Positions 22,695 to 35,039 of a stretch of 64,000 bases of DNA are shown piece after piece. Source of the stretch: Prochilodus magdalenae (lineage: Eukaryota > Chordata > Actinopteri > Characiformes > Prochilodontidae); NCBI GenBank assembly GCA_024036415.1, contig JAMWET010000687.1, forward strand, positions 1 through 64,000, read 5' to 3'. The position numbers and the translations under genes are program-made. Below the pieces are notes generated by a model that saw only the letters and a list, made by a program, of their open reading frames with translations, was not told the DNA's origin and made no database searches. Numbering within the stretch: position 1 is the first letter of the stretch; each line of letters opens with the position of its first letter.

Positions 22695-23770
22695 TGGAAT
22701 ACACATGTTCCCGCCGGGAGTTCCACCGGGGTGTATCTCTAGAACCTCCTTTTAAGTGGAACCGGAACAGGTCTTTTGTGTTCTCTGGCTTTTGCTTAGT
22801 TGTGGAGGAGCAGCGCCGCTCAAGTCAGCGAGAACGGTTCCCATATACACTGTAGCATCTGGGCGAAGAACCAACCACACCCACTGAGCCCATCTGGAAA
22901 TGGGCTACCCCCGTCCGACACCACAACACCTGCGGTACCCAACACCGTTAAGATACCATAGGACATACGTGTGCGACACTATCGTTGCTCGGTGTGTAAC
23001 AGCCTTCGGAAGTGCCTCTGCCACGTTGGAACGCAAGCCTGCAGCCGCACTCGGCCTCCACGAGGAAACCTGGACAGGTCTGCCTCCCTGTCCTCTCCGC
23101 TTTGATGTAGTTATTCCCGGAATTCCTGGATTAATTTTCGAATCTAGTTTGTTTACTAAAGACATATCCGCACATTGCAAATTACATTTCCAGCTCCAGC
23201 GACCACGTTTGACCAGGGTTCGAGGAAGGTGCTCCTAGTTAGCCTGGCTGCTCAGTGCCGCTCACTTTGCGGGTTCTAAGCTTGGACCAACTTCCGACTA
23301 GATTCACACATCCCGACAGACCTGATTCTTATCCTAGAACAATTTCTACTACGGACCGGTTTGCACTTTTTCATTCTCGGAATACCGTTATCAGGACGTC
23401 CAGTCGGGTATCCGCTCCCTTAAGGGGTCTTGGAATGACACTGAACATGCTGGAGAAATATCTGTGCTGGTGCCTCTTGATCCGAGCTCTGCATTTAAGG
23501 CGACGATATTCCTTTTTCGGCAGACTGGAAAACTGGGTGGGGTTTTCCAGAACGAGTCGCAGCTGGTAGGAGCTCCGTTAACGTCGTTAACGTCTAACCA
23601 CAAACCAAAAAGGGAAATTTTATTGGCTATGTTATTGCCTTTAGCACTTCACCATAACTGTTCATGCAAATACCTCTTCAAATGCCTTTCCGTGTGTTGC
23701 ATCCCAGCATTCCTCTCATCGCCAAAAGATCAGCTCCACCCAGAAGGAGGTGTGGGAGTGCGGGTGTGTT
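22695..23770. other. Intergenic, no gene recognised
   Basis: Frames of about 105-112 codons (22900-23238, 23255-23569, 23464-23784) do not resemble known proteins and overlap each other. Confidence 0.35.
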
Positions 23771-23965
23771 GGGAAGGAAGATGAAGGAGACCAGGATCAA
23801 TAACTGATGATAAATTTAGACTGATATGATCAATATTTATTGAGCTACACATACAGAAGTCTGTCTCTCAGTATGGCGTCGGGCCGCCGAGCTCGCTAAC
23901 CCAACACGCCAGACGTCTCGGTATGGAGCTGTGGAGGTTCAGGTCCCGATGTTCAGGTTCCGTGT
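23700..23965 (-). mobile_element. Tc1-related repeat end, copy 1
   Basis: The stretch from GATAAATTTAGACTGATATG through CAGTATGGCGTCGGGCCGCC to GACGTCTCGGTATGGAGCTG is shared with 27884-28030 and, inverted, with 53750-53930. The outer end has an AAGATCAGCTCCACCCAGAAGG-like word also found inverted at 53940-53975 and 58120-58157. Confidence 0.6.
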
Positions 23966-24234
23966 TCTAACCGTTCTGTTTTTGTTCTGTATATTTTGGT
24001 GTTGAATTTCCAGTAAAATGTGTTTAACCTTCATAAACCAGTCGTCAGTTTTCATAACTACAAAAACCACATCACCACGGTGGGAGGCACGAGCTCACCG
24101 GACTACAAATCAGCCCCCCGTGATTCCTCCACCCGCACCACCCACACTAACACACCACCACGGCGTCAGTGTCACTGCAGTGCTGAGAATGATGCACCAC
24201 CCACATACTACCTGCTCTGTGGGGGTCCTGACCA

Positions 24235-27115
24235 CACAGTCACAGTAAACCCCTCCTACACAGTCACAGTAAACCCCTCCTACACAGTCAATCACAATAA
24301 ACTCCTCCTACACAGTCACAGTAAACTCCTCCTACACAGTCAATTACAGTAAACTCCTCCTACACAGTCAATTACAGTAAACTCCTCCTACACAGTCCCA
24401 GTAAACTCCTCCTACACAGTCAATTACAGTAAACCCCTCCTACACAGTCAATTACAGTAAACCCCTCCTACACAGTCAATTACAGTAAACCCCTCCTACA
24501 CAGTCACAGTAAACTCCTCCTACACAGTCAATTACAGTAAACCCCTCCTACACAGTCAATTACAGTAAACCCCTCCTACACAGTCAATTACAGTAAACTC
24601 CTCCTACACAGTCAATTACAGTAAACCCCTCCTACACAGTCAATTACAGTAAACTCCTCCTACACAGTCAATTACAGTAAACCCCTCCTACACAGTCACA
24701 GTAAACTCCTCCTACACAGTCAATTACAGTAAACTCCTCCTACACAGTCAATTACAGTAAACTCCTCCTACACAATCACAGTAAACTCCTCCTACACAGT
24801 CAATTACAGTAAACTCCTCCTACACAGTCAATTACAGTAAACCCCTCCTACACAGTCAATTACAGTAAACCCCTCCTACACAGTCAATTACAGTCAAGTA
24901 AAACTCCTCCTACACAGCAATTCAGTAAAACTCCTCCAACACAGTCAATTACAGTAAACCCCTCCTACACAATTAAGTACACCCCACAGCACAATTACAG
25001 TAAACCCCTCCTACACAGTCCAATTACAGTAAACTCCTCCTATCACAGTAAAGACAGTAAACCCTCCTACACAATCACAGTAAAACTCCCCCTACACACG
25101 TCCAATACAGTAAACTACCCCACACAGTCACAGTAAACCCCTCCTACACAGTCAATTACAGTAAACTCCTCCTACACAGTCACAGTAAACTCCTCCTACA
25201 CAGTCCAATACAGTAAACCTCCTACAAAAACAGTCATTACCCCCAAACCCCTCCTACAACAGTCAGTTACCAGTAAAACCCCCCTCTCTACACAGTCACA
25301 GTAACTTCCTCCTACACAGTAAAACCTCTCTACACGTCAACATTACAGTGTAAACCCCTCCTAACACAGTCAATTACAGTAAACTCCTCCTAACACAGTC
25401 ACAGTAACAGTCAATAATTACCCCTCCTACCCAGTCAATTTACAGTTAAAATCCCTCCAACACGTCATATACAGTAAACCCCTCCTACACAAAGAAAAAC
25501 AATCAAACACAGTCAATTACAGTTAACTCCTCCTACACAGTCAATTACAGTAAACCCCTCCTACACAGTCAATTACAGTAAACCCCTCCTACACAGTCAA
25601 TTACAGTAAACCCCTCCTACACAGTCACAGTAAACCCCTCCTACACAGTCACAGTAAACCCCTCCTACACAGTCACAGTAAACTCCTCCTACACAGTCAA
25701 TTACAGTTAACTCCTCCTACACAGTCAATTACAGTAAACCCCTCCTACACAGTCAATTACAGTAAACCCCTCCTACACAGTCAATTACAGTAAACTCCTC
25801 CTACACAGTCACAGTAAACCCCTCCTACACAGTCAATTACAGTAAACCCCTCCTACACAGTCAATTACAGTAAACCCCTCCTACACAATCACAGTAAACC
25901 CCTCCTACACAGTCACAGTAAACCCCTCCTACACAGTCAATTACAGTAAACCCCTCCTACACAGTCAATTACAGTAAACTCCTCCTACACAGTCAATTAC
26001 AGTAAACCCCTCCTACACAGTCACAGTAAACTCCTCCTACACAGTCAATTACAGTAAACCCCTCCTACACAGTCAATTACAGTAAACCCCTCCTACACAG
26101 TCAATTACAGTAAACCCCTCCTACACAGTCACAGTAAACCCCTCCCACACAGTCAATTACAGTAAACCCCTCCTACACAGTCAATTACAGTTAACCCTCA
26201 TACACAGTGACCTTACAGTACCCCTCCTACACAGTCCCAGTAAACTCCTCCGACGCAGTCACAGTAAACTCCTCCGACGCAGTCACAGTAAACTCCTCCT
26301 ACACAGTCACAGTAAACTCCTCCTACACAGTCAATTACAGTTAACTCCTCCTACACAGTCAATTACAGTAAACCCCTCCTACACAGTCAATTACAGTAAA
26401 CCCCTCCTACACAGTCAATTACAGTAAACCCCTCCTACACAGTCACAGTAAGCCCCTCCTACACAGTCACAGTAAACCCCTCCTACACAGTCAATTACAG
26501 TAAACCCCTCCTACACAGTCAATTACAGTAAACCCCTCCTACACAGTCAATTACAGTAAACCCCTCCTACACAGTCAATTACAGTAAACCCCTCCTACAC
26601 AGTCAATTACAGTAAACCCCTCCTACACAGTCACAGTAAACCCCTCCTACACAGTCACAGTAAACCCCTCCTACACAGTCAATTACAGTAAACTCCTCCT
26701 ACACAGTCACAGTAAACCCCTCCTACACAGTCACAGTAAACCCCTACTACACAGTCACAGTAAACCCCTCCTACACAGTCAATTACAGTAAACCCCTCCC
26801 ACACAGTCACAGTAAACCCCTCCTACACAGTCAATTACAGTAAACTCCTCCTACACAGTCAATTACAATAAACCCCTCCTACACAGTCACAGTAAGCCCC
26901 TCCTACACAGTCAATTACAGTAAACTCCTCCTACACAATCACAGTAAACTCCTCCTACACAGTCAATTACAGTAAACCCCTCCTACACAGTCAATTACAG
27001 TAAACCCCTCCTACACAGTCACAGTAAACCCCTCCTACACAGTCACAGTAAGCCCCTCCCACACAGTCACAGTAAACCCCTCCTACACAGTCACAGTAAG
27101 CCCCTCCCACACGAG
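24235..27115. repeat. Minisatellite, 27/23-bp units, 2.9 kb
   Basis: About one hundred copies of AACCCCTCCTACACAGTCA(ATTA)CAGTA. The two length classes differ by a 4-bp block. Between about 24890 and 25500 many copies carry single-base indels, unlike the clean flanks. Confidence 0.97.
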
Positions 27116-27119
27116 TTCA

Positions 27120-27260
27120 ATCAGCGGCCACTTTATCAGAAACAGCTACGAGACAGGTGTAATTTACAGTCGCTGACTGTAGACCTGCATTCCTCCCTGT
27201 AAACTGACCATCATCTGATCACTGCTGACCAGATCCTGATTGAGGGATGGATCAGCACTC
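27120..27260. mobile_element. Short dispersed repeat fragment
   Basis: It contains CAGCGGCCACTTTATCAGAA, a phrase typical of a fish DNA-transposon family. Its boundaries are unclear. Confidence 0.35.
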
Positions 27261-27269
27261 TAGGGAGTC

Positions 27270-27880
27270 AAACCGGGACCAACCGAGCCATCTGGCCCGC
27301 AGCATCCTGTGGTCAGAAACCATGGACTGGACTAGCGGTCTTAGTAGGGTGAACGCCACTGCTGGGTAGCAGAGACTGGACAGGTGGATGACTGTACGTC
27401 TACACAGAGGACCAACAAGGTATGTGTGGCTAGTAGAGTGGACCATGAGCTGGTCCATGAGCTGATGCTGTACATGCGCAATGTGGGATCTCAGAGAAGT
27501 CAGGTAAGACTGACCAGATCACTTCTATTCATTCCACAAGGAAGTCTTCCTGGTCCACATTCCAGGAGTTAGACGCTCCTGTGGTCTGCCGGCAAGGTGT
27601 TTGAGGAGCTCATGGACACTGAGGACACTCAGTGGGCCTTCTGGACATGCCCAGGGAAAAGGGTCTGAGGTTGCCAAATGTCAGCATCTGTTCAACACCT
27701 GTCAAAACAGTCCCCTTTCTGTTCCCGCGCTGTCGGAGCTCTATGATGACTGGCCAATGAAGGTCGGAGACCAGGAGGAGCCAAAGACTCCAGATGGACA
27801 TATGTCGAAGCAATCCCAGGATGCTCCGAAGGGACGGGAACTCCAAGTCACTGACCATCACTTGGAAGGAGAAGCAGAAA
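27270..27880. other. Unassigned segment between arrays
   Basis: A 103-codon plus frame (27601-27912) ends inside the adjoining Tc1-related repeat. I do not recognise it and suspect transposon debris. Confidence 0.35.
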
Positions 27881-27883
27881 TTA

Positions 27884-28030
27884 TAGATGATGATAAATTT
27901 AGACTGATATGATCAATATTTATTGAGCTACACATACAGAAGTCTGTCTCTCAGTATGGCGTCGGGCCGCCGTGTTCGCTAACCCAACACGCCAGACGTC
28001 TCGGTATGGAGCTGTAGAGGTTCCTAATGG
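27884..28030 (-). mobile_element. Tc1-related repeat end, copy 2
   Basis: Nearly identical to 23802-23940. The two copies bracket the 24.2-27.1 kb minisatellite in direct orientation. Confidence 0.6.
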
Positions 28031-29875
28031 TGTCCTGTTGGGATACTCCTTGCAACCATCTAACAACACCCTAACCACCACCTGGGATACCACAATAACT
28101 GGCTAGCACAACCCTTGCAACCACTTCAGACGCCATACTAACCACATAGCAACAACCTAGCAACCACCTGGGATCCCATTGCAACTGTGTAGCAACTCCC
28201 TTGCAACATGTTAGGATACTCCAAACAACCAACTAGCAGCACCAAACCTTAGCAGCACAGTAACCACCTGTGATACCACAGTAACAGCCTAGCAACACCA
28301 TAACAACCACATAGCAACTCCCTTGCAACCACCTAGCAGCACCATAACAACCACCTGTGATACCACAGTAACAGCCTAGCAACACCATAACAACCACCTA
28401 GCAGCACCATAGCAACCACCTGTGATACCACAGTAACAGCCTAGCAACACCATAACAACCACATAGCAACTCCCTTGCAACCACCTAGCAGCACCATAAC
28501 AACCACCTGTGATATCACAGTAACAGCCTAGCAACACCATAACAACCACATAGCAACTCCCTTGCAACCACCTAGCAGCACCATAGCAACCACCTGTGAT
28601 ACCACAGTAACAGCCTAGCAACACCATAACAACCACATAGCAACTCCCTTGGAACCACCTTGCAACACCATAGCCTAGATGCCAAGCAGCACCATAAAAA
28701 CCCCCTGTGATACCACACTAACCGTCGAGCAACAACCTAGCAACCACCTGGGATTCCATGGCAACATGTAGCAACTCCCTTGCAACATGTTAGGATACTC
28801 CAAAAAACCAACTAGCAGCACCAAACCTTGGTCGCTTAGCAGCACAATAACAACCACCTGTGATACCACAGTAACAACCTAGCAACACCATAACAACCAC
28901 ATAGCAACTCCCTTGCAACCACCTAGCAGCACCATAACAACCACCTGTGATACCACAGTAACAGCCTAGCAACACCATAACAACCACATAGCAACTCCCT
29001 TGCAACCACCTAGCAGCACCATAACAACCACCTGTGATACCACAGTAACAGCCTAGCAACACCATAACAACCACATAGCAACTCCCTTGCAACCTGTTAG
29101 GATACTCCAAACAACCAACTAGCAGCACCAAACCTTGGCCGCTAAACAGCACCATAACAACCACCTGTGATACCACAGTAACAGCCTAGCAACACCATAG
29201 CAACCACATAGCAACTCCCTTGCAACCACCTTGCAACACCATAGCCTAGATGCCAAGCAGCACCATAAAAACCCCCTGTGATACCACACTAACCGTTGAG
29301 CAACAACCTAGCAACCACCTGGGATTCCATGGCAGCTGTGTAGTAACTCCCTTGCAACCACCTAGCAGCACCATAACAACCACCTGTGATACCACAGTAA
29401 CAGCCTAGCAACACCATAACAACCACATAGCAACTCCCTTGCAACCTGTTAGGATACTCCAAACAACCAACTAGCAGCACCAAACCTTGGCCGCTAAACA
29501 GCACCATAACAACCACCTGTGATACCACAGTAACAGCCTAGCAACACCATAGCAACTCCCTTGCAACCACCTTGCAACACCATAGCCTAGATGCCAAGCA
29601 GCACCATAAAAACCCCCTGTGATACCACACTAACTGTCAAGCAACAACTTAGCAACCACCTGGGATTCCATGGCAACTGTGTAGCAACTCCCTTGCAACA
29701 TGGATACTCCAAACAACCAACTAGCAGCACCAAACCTTGGCCGCTTAGCAGCACAATAACAACCACCTGTGATACCACATTAACAGCCTAGCAACACCAT
29801 AACAACCACATAGCAACACCATAACAACCACATAGCAACTCCCTTGCAACCACCTAGCAGCACCATAGCCACTGC
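28030..29875. repeat. Minisatellite, 87-bp unit (TAGCAAC type)
   Basis: Units of AACCACCTAGCAGCACCATA…TGTGATACCACAGTAACAGCC…CATAGCAACTCCCTTGC. Longer blocks of several units are themselves duplicated (28680-28860, 29230-29300, 29580-29660). The hydrophobic CYVVVMVLLGCYC-like ORFs are shadows. Confidence 0.93.
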
Positions 29876-29879
29876 AGCC

Positions 29880-30110
29880 AACACAGGCACCTTTTCCCTG
29901 AGTGGCCTTTCTACCGCACCTAACCGCACATGCTTGTGACCCAACCCGGCATCACTGACGCTCGTGTGGCTGTATGCAAGCAAATCCCTGAAGCCATGTT
30001 CTGAAATCCGATGTCGAGCCCACCCGGGGAGTGGAGGCTGTTCCAAACTACAGAGGAGGAACATCCACATTAATGCCATGGTGTTGGAGCGAGATGCCAT
30101 AGAACGTGCT
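29880..30110 (+). mobile_element. Tc1-like transposon 3' fragment
   Basis: Words such as GAGTGGAGGCTGTTCCAAAC and ATTAATGCCATGGTGTTGGA correspond to the 3' end of a Tc1 family widespread in otophysan fish. Confidence 0.55.
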
Positions 30111-30149
30111 ACTTCAGTGTTTTAAATTGTTCCCTGATGTTCTAGATAG

Positions 30150-30985
30150 CACGTTTGTGACTACCATACATGGCACCCCAGATATGGTTCTGTACAGTGT
30201 CCATTTCCACCCTATGATCTGGTTCTAGAATGAAACGAGCCGTTTCCCCTTTGTTGGTAAGCTCCTCATGAATAATTAGATGAGCTCTGCTCTGATTGGC
30301 TTTTACAGGTTTACAGCGAGACCCCGCCCACAATGATCACACAGAAGCATCATAAATAAAATGAGCCTCTGTGTAAATAAGCTCCGCCCTCATACTGTTT
30401 AGTTAGCTATGCTAGTTCGTTGGCGCTAATGCTAGTTGCTAACGTTAGCTATGCTAGCTACTGGCTCCATCTGGACACCAACACACAGTAGAGTCAAGTT
30501 CCACACTATGGAGCTCTCAGTTTAAGATGATGTGCTCCAACCGCCACACACGGATACAATCACACAGCATGGCTGGACTTACAGGCTGCTGTTGGGGTGG
30601 TGGTGCTAATAAAGGTGGAGCTGCTCCTCTCTTCAGTCTCCTCAGGGTCAAATGCTGAGCAGAGCTGCTCCATATTGTCCAGAGAGGTTCCGGGATTAAA
30701 GATGTGGGAGCTGGAGTTCCTGTTCTCCAGCTTGTTTGGGAATTTTCAGTTCCACCTTAAATGGTGCTGCTGGACATTCTGGTGCCTGTACAAGCTGTAG
30801 CATTTAAGGTGGAACGGAACGTCCACCATGTTGGTTCTGTAGCTCTCTAGGGTTCCAAATATTAACACTTCAAGATTCGGGAATCTTTTGGGAATGCAGT
30901 ATTTGGATTTATGGAGGAACAGCAGTGTTTGAGGTTCACGGTATGTCGGTTCTAGATACCCAACTAACACAGTGTACGTACAACT
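30150..30985 (+). repeat. Dispersed repeat, copy A (pair with 47210-48165)
   Basis: It shares long near-identical blocks with the lgi1 intron 7 copy: GAGCTCTGCTCTGATTGG, CTCTGTGTAAATAAGCTCCG, a GTTAGCTATGCTAG block and the TTCCACCTTAAATGG hairpin. It was probably a nonautonomous element or segmental copy. Confidence 0.8.
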
Positions 30986-31485
30986 CTATGGCACCCAAGC
31001 CTATGTACTGCACAGCCAACCTCAGCCCTGTACCCCAATATACAGGGACCACCACGGGACCACCACAGGTGGGCCATCCTTAGCTCGGCACTGACGTCTA
31101 GAGCACTGACGTCTAGAGCAAGTGCTTTAGGCCCAGGAATGTGGTTCTGCGGTTTTCATACTGTATATGACGCATGCTTAAGTGGAGCAGTAGGAACACG
31201 TGTTGCCAGAACCGGGCCAGAGTAAATACCATGAATCAATCTGAAGCCTGACCCGTCCTCCCACGTCCTGGATCCCCGGCCTTCCAAGGAACTCGGATCA
31301 CATCCAGCTGCTCGGAGGAATAACTCAGAGCACGGAGCACACAAACAATTCTCCACGATCTGAGGAGCTTCAAACGAGCTCCTTCCTTACGAGGCACTAC
31401 AGGGAACCCTTAGAACGTTAAGCCTGCACGGCTCTATCCCCGGCTTCGTGAAACATTCCCGACATGCCAACTGTGGGTTCAGGGT
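30985..31485. other. Intergenic, nothing recognised
   Basis: It contains a small tandem duplication of CACTGACGTCTAGAG near 31090. No gene seen. Confidence 0.4.
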
Positions 31486-31489
31486 CTCG

Positions 31490-31770
31490 GGGCTAGAGAC
31501 CCACGTCCCCCAACACGTCCTCCGGCTCATTCTGCGGGATCCTGAGCCATTCCCAGGCCAATGTGGGGACGACCTCAGGGCCTCATCGGCCATACCTGGT
31601 AAACCTCCAAGGGGAGGCGGCCAGAGGACATCCGAATCGGATCCTTGGACCACCTCGACTGGCTCCTCCGGAAGCATCAAGCAGCCCACCACCCTGCGAT
31701 GGAAGGTCACCTGTCCACCACTCGTCCTTTGGGGTGTGACCACAGGTGATGGCTCAGCTCTCTCCTCATC
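31490..31770 (-). mobile_element. LINE fragment (3' part of reverse-transcriptase ORF)
   Basis: It matches remembered fish LINE consensus phrases: CCATTCCCAGGCCA, CATCCGAATCGGATCC, CACCTCGACTGGCTCCTC, ACCCTGCG and GTGTGACCACAGGTGATGG, in consistent order. In these elements the coding strand is the opposite one. The frame is broken. Confidence 0.6.
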
Positions 31771-31774
31771 CCGA

Positions 31775-32230
31775 CGGTCCGGTCCACCTGACCCGGAAAG
31801 TGGCTGATCCCGGGATCCCTCGTCCCATCACTCACACTTGAGCCGTGCTAGAGCAGGCTCCACCAATCTGGACCCTGAGTGGGCTTTGTAATCCTGGGTG
31901 GGTGTCCAGGTGTCCTGGATACCAGGTCCAGACGCTAGGTACTAGAGCTTTTTCCCGGATCCAGGTCCACTTCCGAAATTGGTAGTCTAGGGCTCGCTTC
32001 TAGTGAACTCGGGTGCGGCCCGCTGCAGGTATGGACGCTATCTGCTCCCGGCGCCGGATTAGAGGTTCTGTGATTGGCTCATTTTGACTTATTACTCAAC
32101 TTCCCTTTCCAAGTTTCCAAGGAGACCAGTGATCATGAGCCCCTCCCCCAAAATGACCCCAGAACTGATCCTGGGTGCGGACTCGGGACACACTTCGGCC
32201 TTAGACTCGTTCAGAACCACCTCATGTAGG
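31775..32230. other. Intergenic, nothing recognised
   Basis: No coding or repeat signal I can name. Confidence 0.4.
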
Positions 32231-32237
32231 AACGTCC

Positions 32238-32405
32238 TATGGGGGATGTCTGGTTACCTTCACCACCACTGGGACCCGTTCTGACACAGACCTTTGAGAA
32301 ATGGGTGGACTTCCCCTTTAAGGCCTTAAACCACACCCCAATGCTCAGTGTGGGCCCAGAAGCATCACAGCCGAAGGGGAGGTCCACCAACGTTTCAAAA
32401 TTTTC
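32238..32405 (-). mobile_element. Dispersed short repeat (CATCATCAACA family), partial
   Basis: The reverse complement of the GTCTGGTTACCTTCACCACC…CCCCTTTAAGG part matches 32674-32745. Confidence 0.45.
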
Positions 32406-32673
32406 AGCATCGTTTATTAATAAGCACGGTTCTTCAAAGGGTTCTTTAGCAAACAGAACGTTTCCAGGAGTTCTGTATAGAACCCTTGCATAGCGAAGCA
32501 GCTGCATGAAGAACGAATGGAGAACGCGGCGTGTATAGTTCTACTATGGCGACTATAGAGAACCACTTTTGAAAGGTTCTATGTAAGCCATATACACCAC
32601 GTTCTCAATCCATCTGGAGAACCAGCTCACCACGGACAGAGTGTTTGTCATCGCATACTACCAACGCCTGTCC

Positions 32674-32890
32674 TTAAAGGGGAACCCCACCCATGTGAAC
32701 AAGAGTCGGAATGTCCCAACAGTGGTGGTGAAGGTAACCAGACGTCCCCTCTAAAAGTTTTCCCAGATTTCCCATCATCAACATTCCATATAGACTCAGA
32801 AGACACGTGTAGGTTCCCTCGTGGTTTAGATGAAGTGTCTATACGTGTGTTCTAGATATGGAGAACCCTGGTCCCCACCACCACTGTAAA
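32674..32890 (+). mobile_element. Dispersed short repeat (CATCATCAACA family)
   Basis: Runs from TTAAAGGGGAACCCCACCC to GAACCCTGGTCCCCACCACC. It is the best reference copy of the family in this window. Confidence 0.6.
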
Positions 32891-32939
32891 GAACGAATCA
32901 CTATGTGTTTAGCACTAATGCAAAGGGGCTGCACACAGT

Positions 32940-34070
32940 AAACCAGAGAACCATACTCAGGACAGTGGTTCTATATAGAACCATGAACACTCAGGGAACC
33001 ACTGGCACGCCTAAATGGTGCTCCCTGCACAGTGGAATGGTTCTTCAGGTTCATGGAGACCTTAAAGGTTCTATATAGAACCATCTACAACACTCAATCA
33101 GAAGCATGCGAATTGTAAGCGTTCATGGTTCTACAGGATCTAGAACCATTGTGCCTTATTGAGTGTCCGTCCCTACGAAGGAAGGTTCCGGAATCACTCA
33201 ATAGTGCTTGCTTGTTTGGGATTTGTTAGAACAGAAGTGACACACACTCAGAGAACCATACTCAGGACAGTGGTTCTATATAGAACCATGAACACTCAGG
33301 GAACCACTGGCATGTCTAAATGATGCTCCTGCATGGTGGAATGGTTCTTCAGGTTCATGGAGACCTTAAAGGTTCTATATAGAACCATATACAACACTCA
33401 ATCAGAAGCAGGCAAATTGTAAGCGTTCATGGTTCTACAGGATCTAGAACCATTGTGCCTCATTGACCGTCCATCCCTACGAAGAAACCTCTACCACCTA
33501 CGCGGCTTTCAGGAAGGTTCCAGAATCGCTCAACAGTGCTTTCTTGTTTGGGATTTGTTCTTAGGTTAGAACAGAACCTACGCACACTCAGAGAACCATG
33601 GTCAGGACAGTGGTTCTAAATAGAACCATGAACACTTAATGAAGCACTTGCATGCCTAAACGGTGCTTCTGCACGGTGGAATGGTTCCTTAGGTTCATGG
33701 AGACCTTAAAGGTTCTATATAGAACCATATACAACACTCAATCAGAAGCATGCGAATTGTAAGTGTTCATGGTTCTACAGGATCTAGAACCATTGTGCCT
33801 TATTGAGCGTCCGTCCCTACGAAGGAAGGTTCCGGAATCGCTCAACAGTGTTTTCTTGTTTGGGATTTGTTCTTAGGTTAGAACAGAAACTACACCCACT
33901 CAGAGAACCATACTCAGGACAGTGGTTCTATATAGAACCCTGAACACTCAATGAACCACTGGCACGCCTAAGTGGTGCTTCCGCATGGTGGAATGGTTCT
34001 TCAGGTTGATGGCGACCTTAAAGGTTCTATATAGAACCATATACAACACTCCACCAGAAGAACCATTTCA
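32940..34070. repeat. Tandem array, about 320-bp unit with GGTTCTATATAGAACC
   Basis: Units start near 32944, 33249, 33588 and 33902 at CAGAGAACCATACTCAGGAC and its variants. Each holds two TCTATATAGAACC-type palindromes. Confidence 0.9.
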
Positions 34071-34209
34071 CCATGCCTAGAACATGCCTGAGAAGAACCT
34101 CACTGTGAACCGTTTCCGGTCGCACCACTGCGACTCCCGTCTGTTTACACAGCACTGACTGAGGTGGGGCTGAATTTCGAACCTTTGGTGGGCCTCCCCT
34201 TTCAGGCCG

Positions 34210-34615
34210 GGTGTCCGTGCTGGTTCACTCGACAGGTACTTCGACCGCATCCGGCGGGGGGGATTAATATTACAGCCGAGGCGTGGCTCCTGAGGAAGAC
34301 CCCCCCGCTGCCTTTTCATCTCCAGCCGGCGTGTCCACCTGTCTCTGGCCCGGGCTGCGAGACCTCGCGCCCCCGGGGGAATTCCCCCTCCCGGTTTGAC
34401 TGGAGCTGCCAGCGCTCCTGGCGGAGGGAGGCTGTTTTCCTGCTCTGCAGCAGAAGCCTCGACAGAAGGAGCCCAGCGTCGCTCGCGCTGCGTTATTGTC
34501 CTTCGGAACCCGCCTGTATTCCGCCGGGTCCCGCCCCCCTCCAGCTGGGATTGGCTGGCAGCCTGGCGCGTCCTGCACTACGATTGGCTGAAGCCTAGCG
34601 GCTGAGGCTGGCTAA
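34210..34615. promoter_or_regulatory. CpG-rich island with inverted CCAAT boxes
   Basis: A GC- and CpG-rich block about 1.8 kb before the lgi1 start. It contains GATTGGCTGGCAG and GATTGGCTGAAG (inverted CCAAT) and GGGTCCCGCCCCCC. It may be a distal promoter or enhancer; no exon was recognised. Confidence 0.4.
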
Positions 34616-35034
34616 TGACTGGGACCTAAACACTACAGGAGAGGTTGTAGTTGGGTTTATTTCAGAGGTGATGTGTTTAGGAAGCAATCAATCAACCAAT
34701 CAATCAATCAATAAAATGTATACAATGCCATTATTGCTTTCAATTATTATTTTCTCTGTTTTTTTAATCTTCAGTTTCGTAAATTGCTATTAGAAACTCT
34801 TTTTGATATATATATATATATATTTATATATTATTTATAATTATTTATTATATATGTACTTATTACTTTTTTCTAATTATATATTTAAAATGATTAATAT
34901 TATATATTTTATGTTCTTGTTACATAAAGAAGAAGAAAAATATGGAAATGTATTTTGAGCTGTCTGTTTTGTTTTTGTTAGCTTAAAAAATCAGAACACA
35001 GTTCATCTTATATTACATGTGTACGTGTGCAATA
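34616..35034. other. AT-rich spacer
   Basis: AT-rich with a (TA)n patch at about 34806-34822 and an (ATCA)n-like run near 34686-34712. No feature beyond low complexity. Confidence 0.5.
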
Positions 35035-35039
35035 ACACA

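Noticed and set aside
24235..27115. CRISPR-like regular repeats
   Set aside because: There are no unique spacers; units are contiguous, and the DNA is vertebrate.
27601..27912. 103-codon frame as a small gene
   Set aside because: It ends inside a transposon terminal block and has no recognisable domain or promoter.
28376..29528. Hydrophobic repeat ORFs (CYVVVMVLLGCYC-like), membrane-protein-like
   Set aside because: They come from the 87-bp minisatellite, occur in several frames and have no homology.
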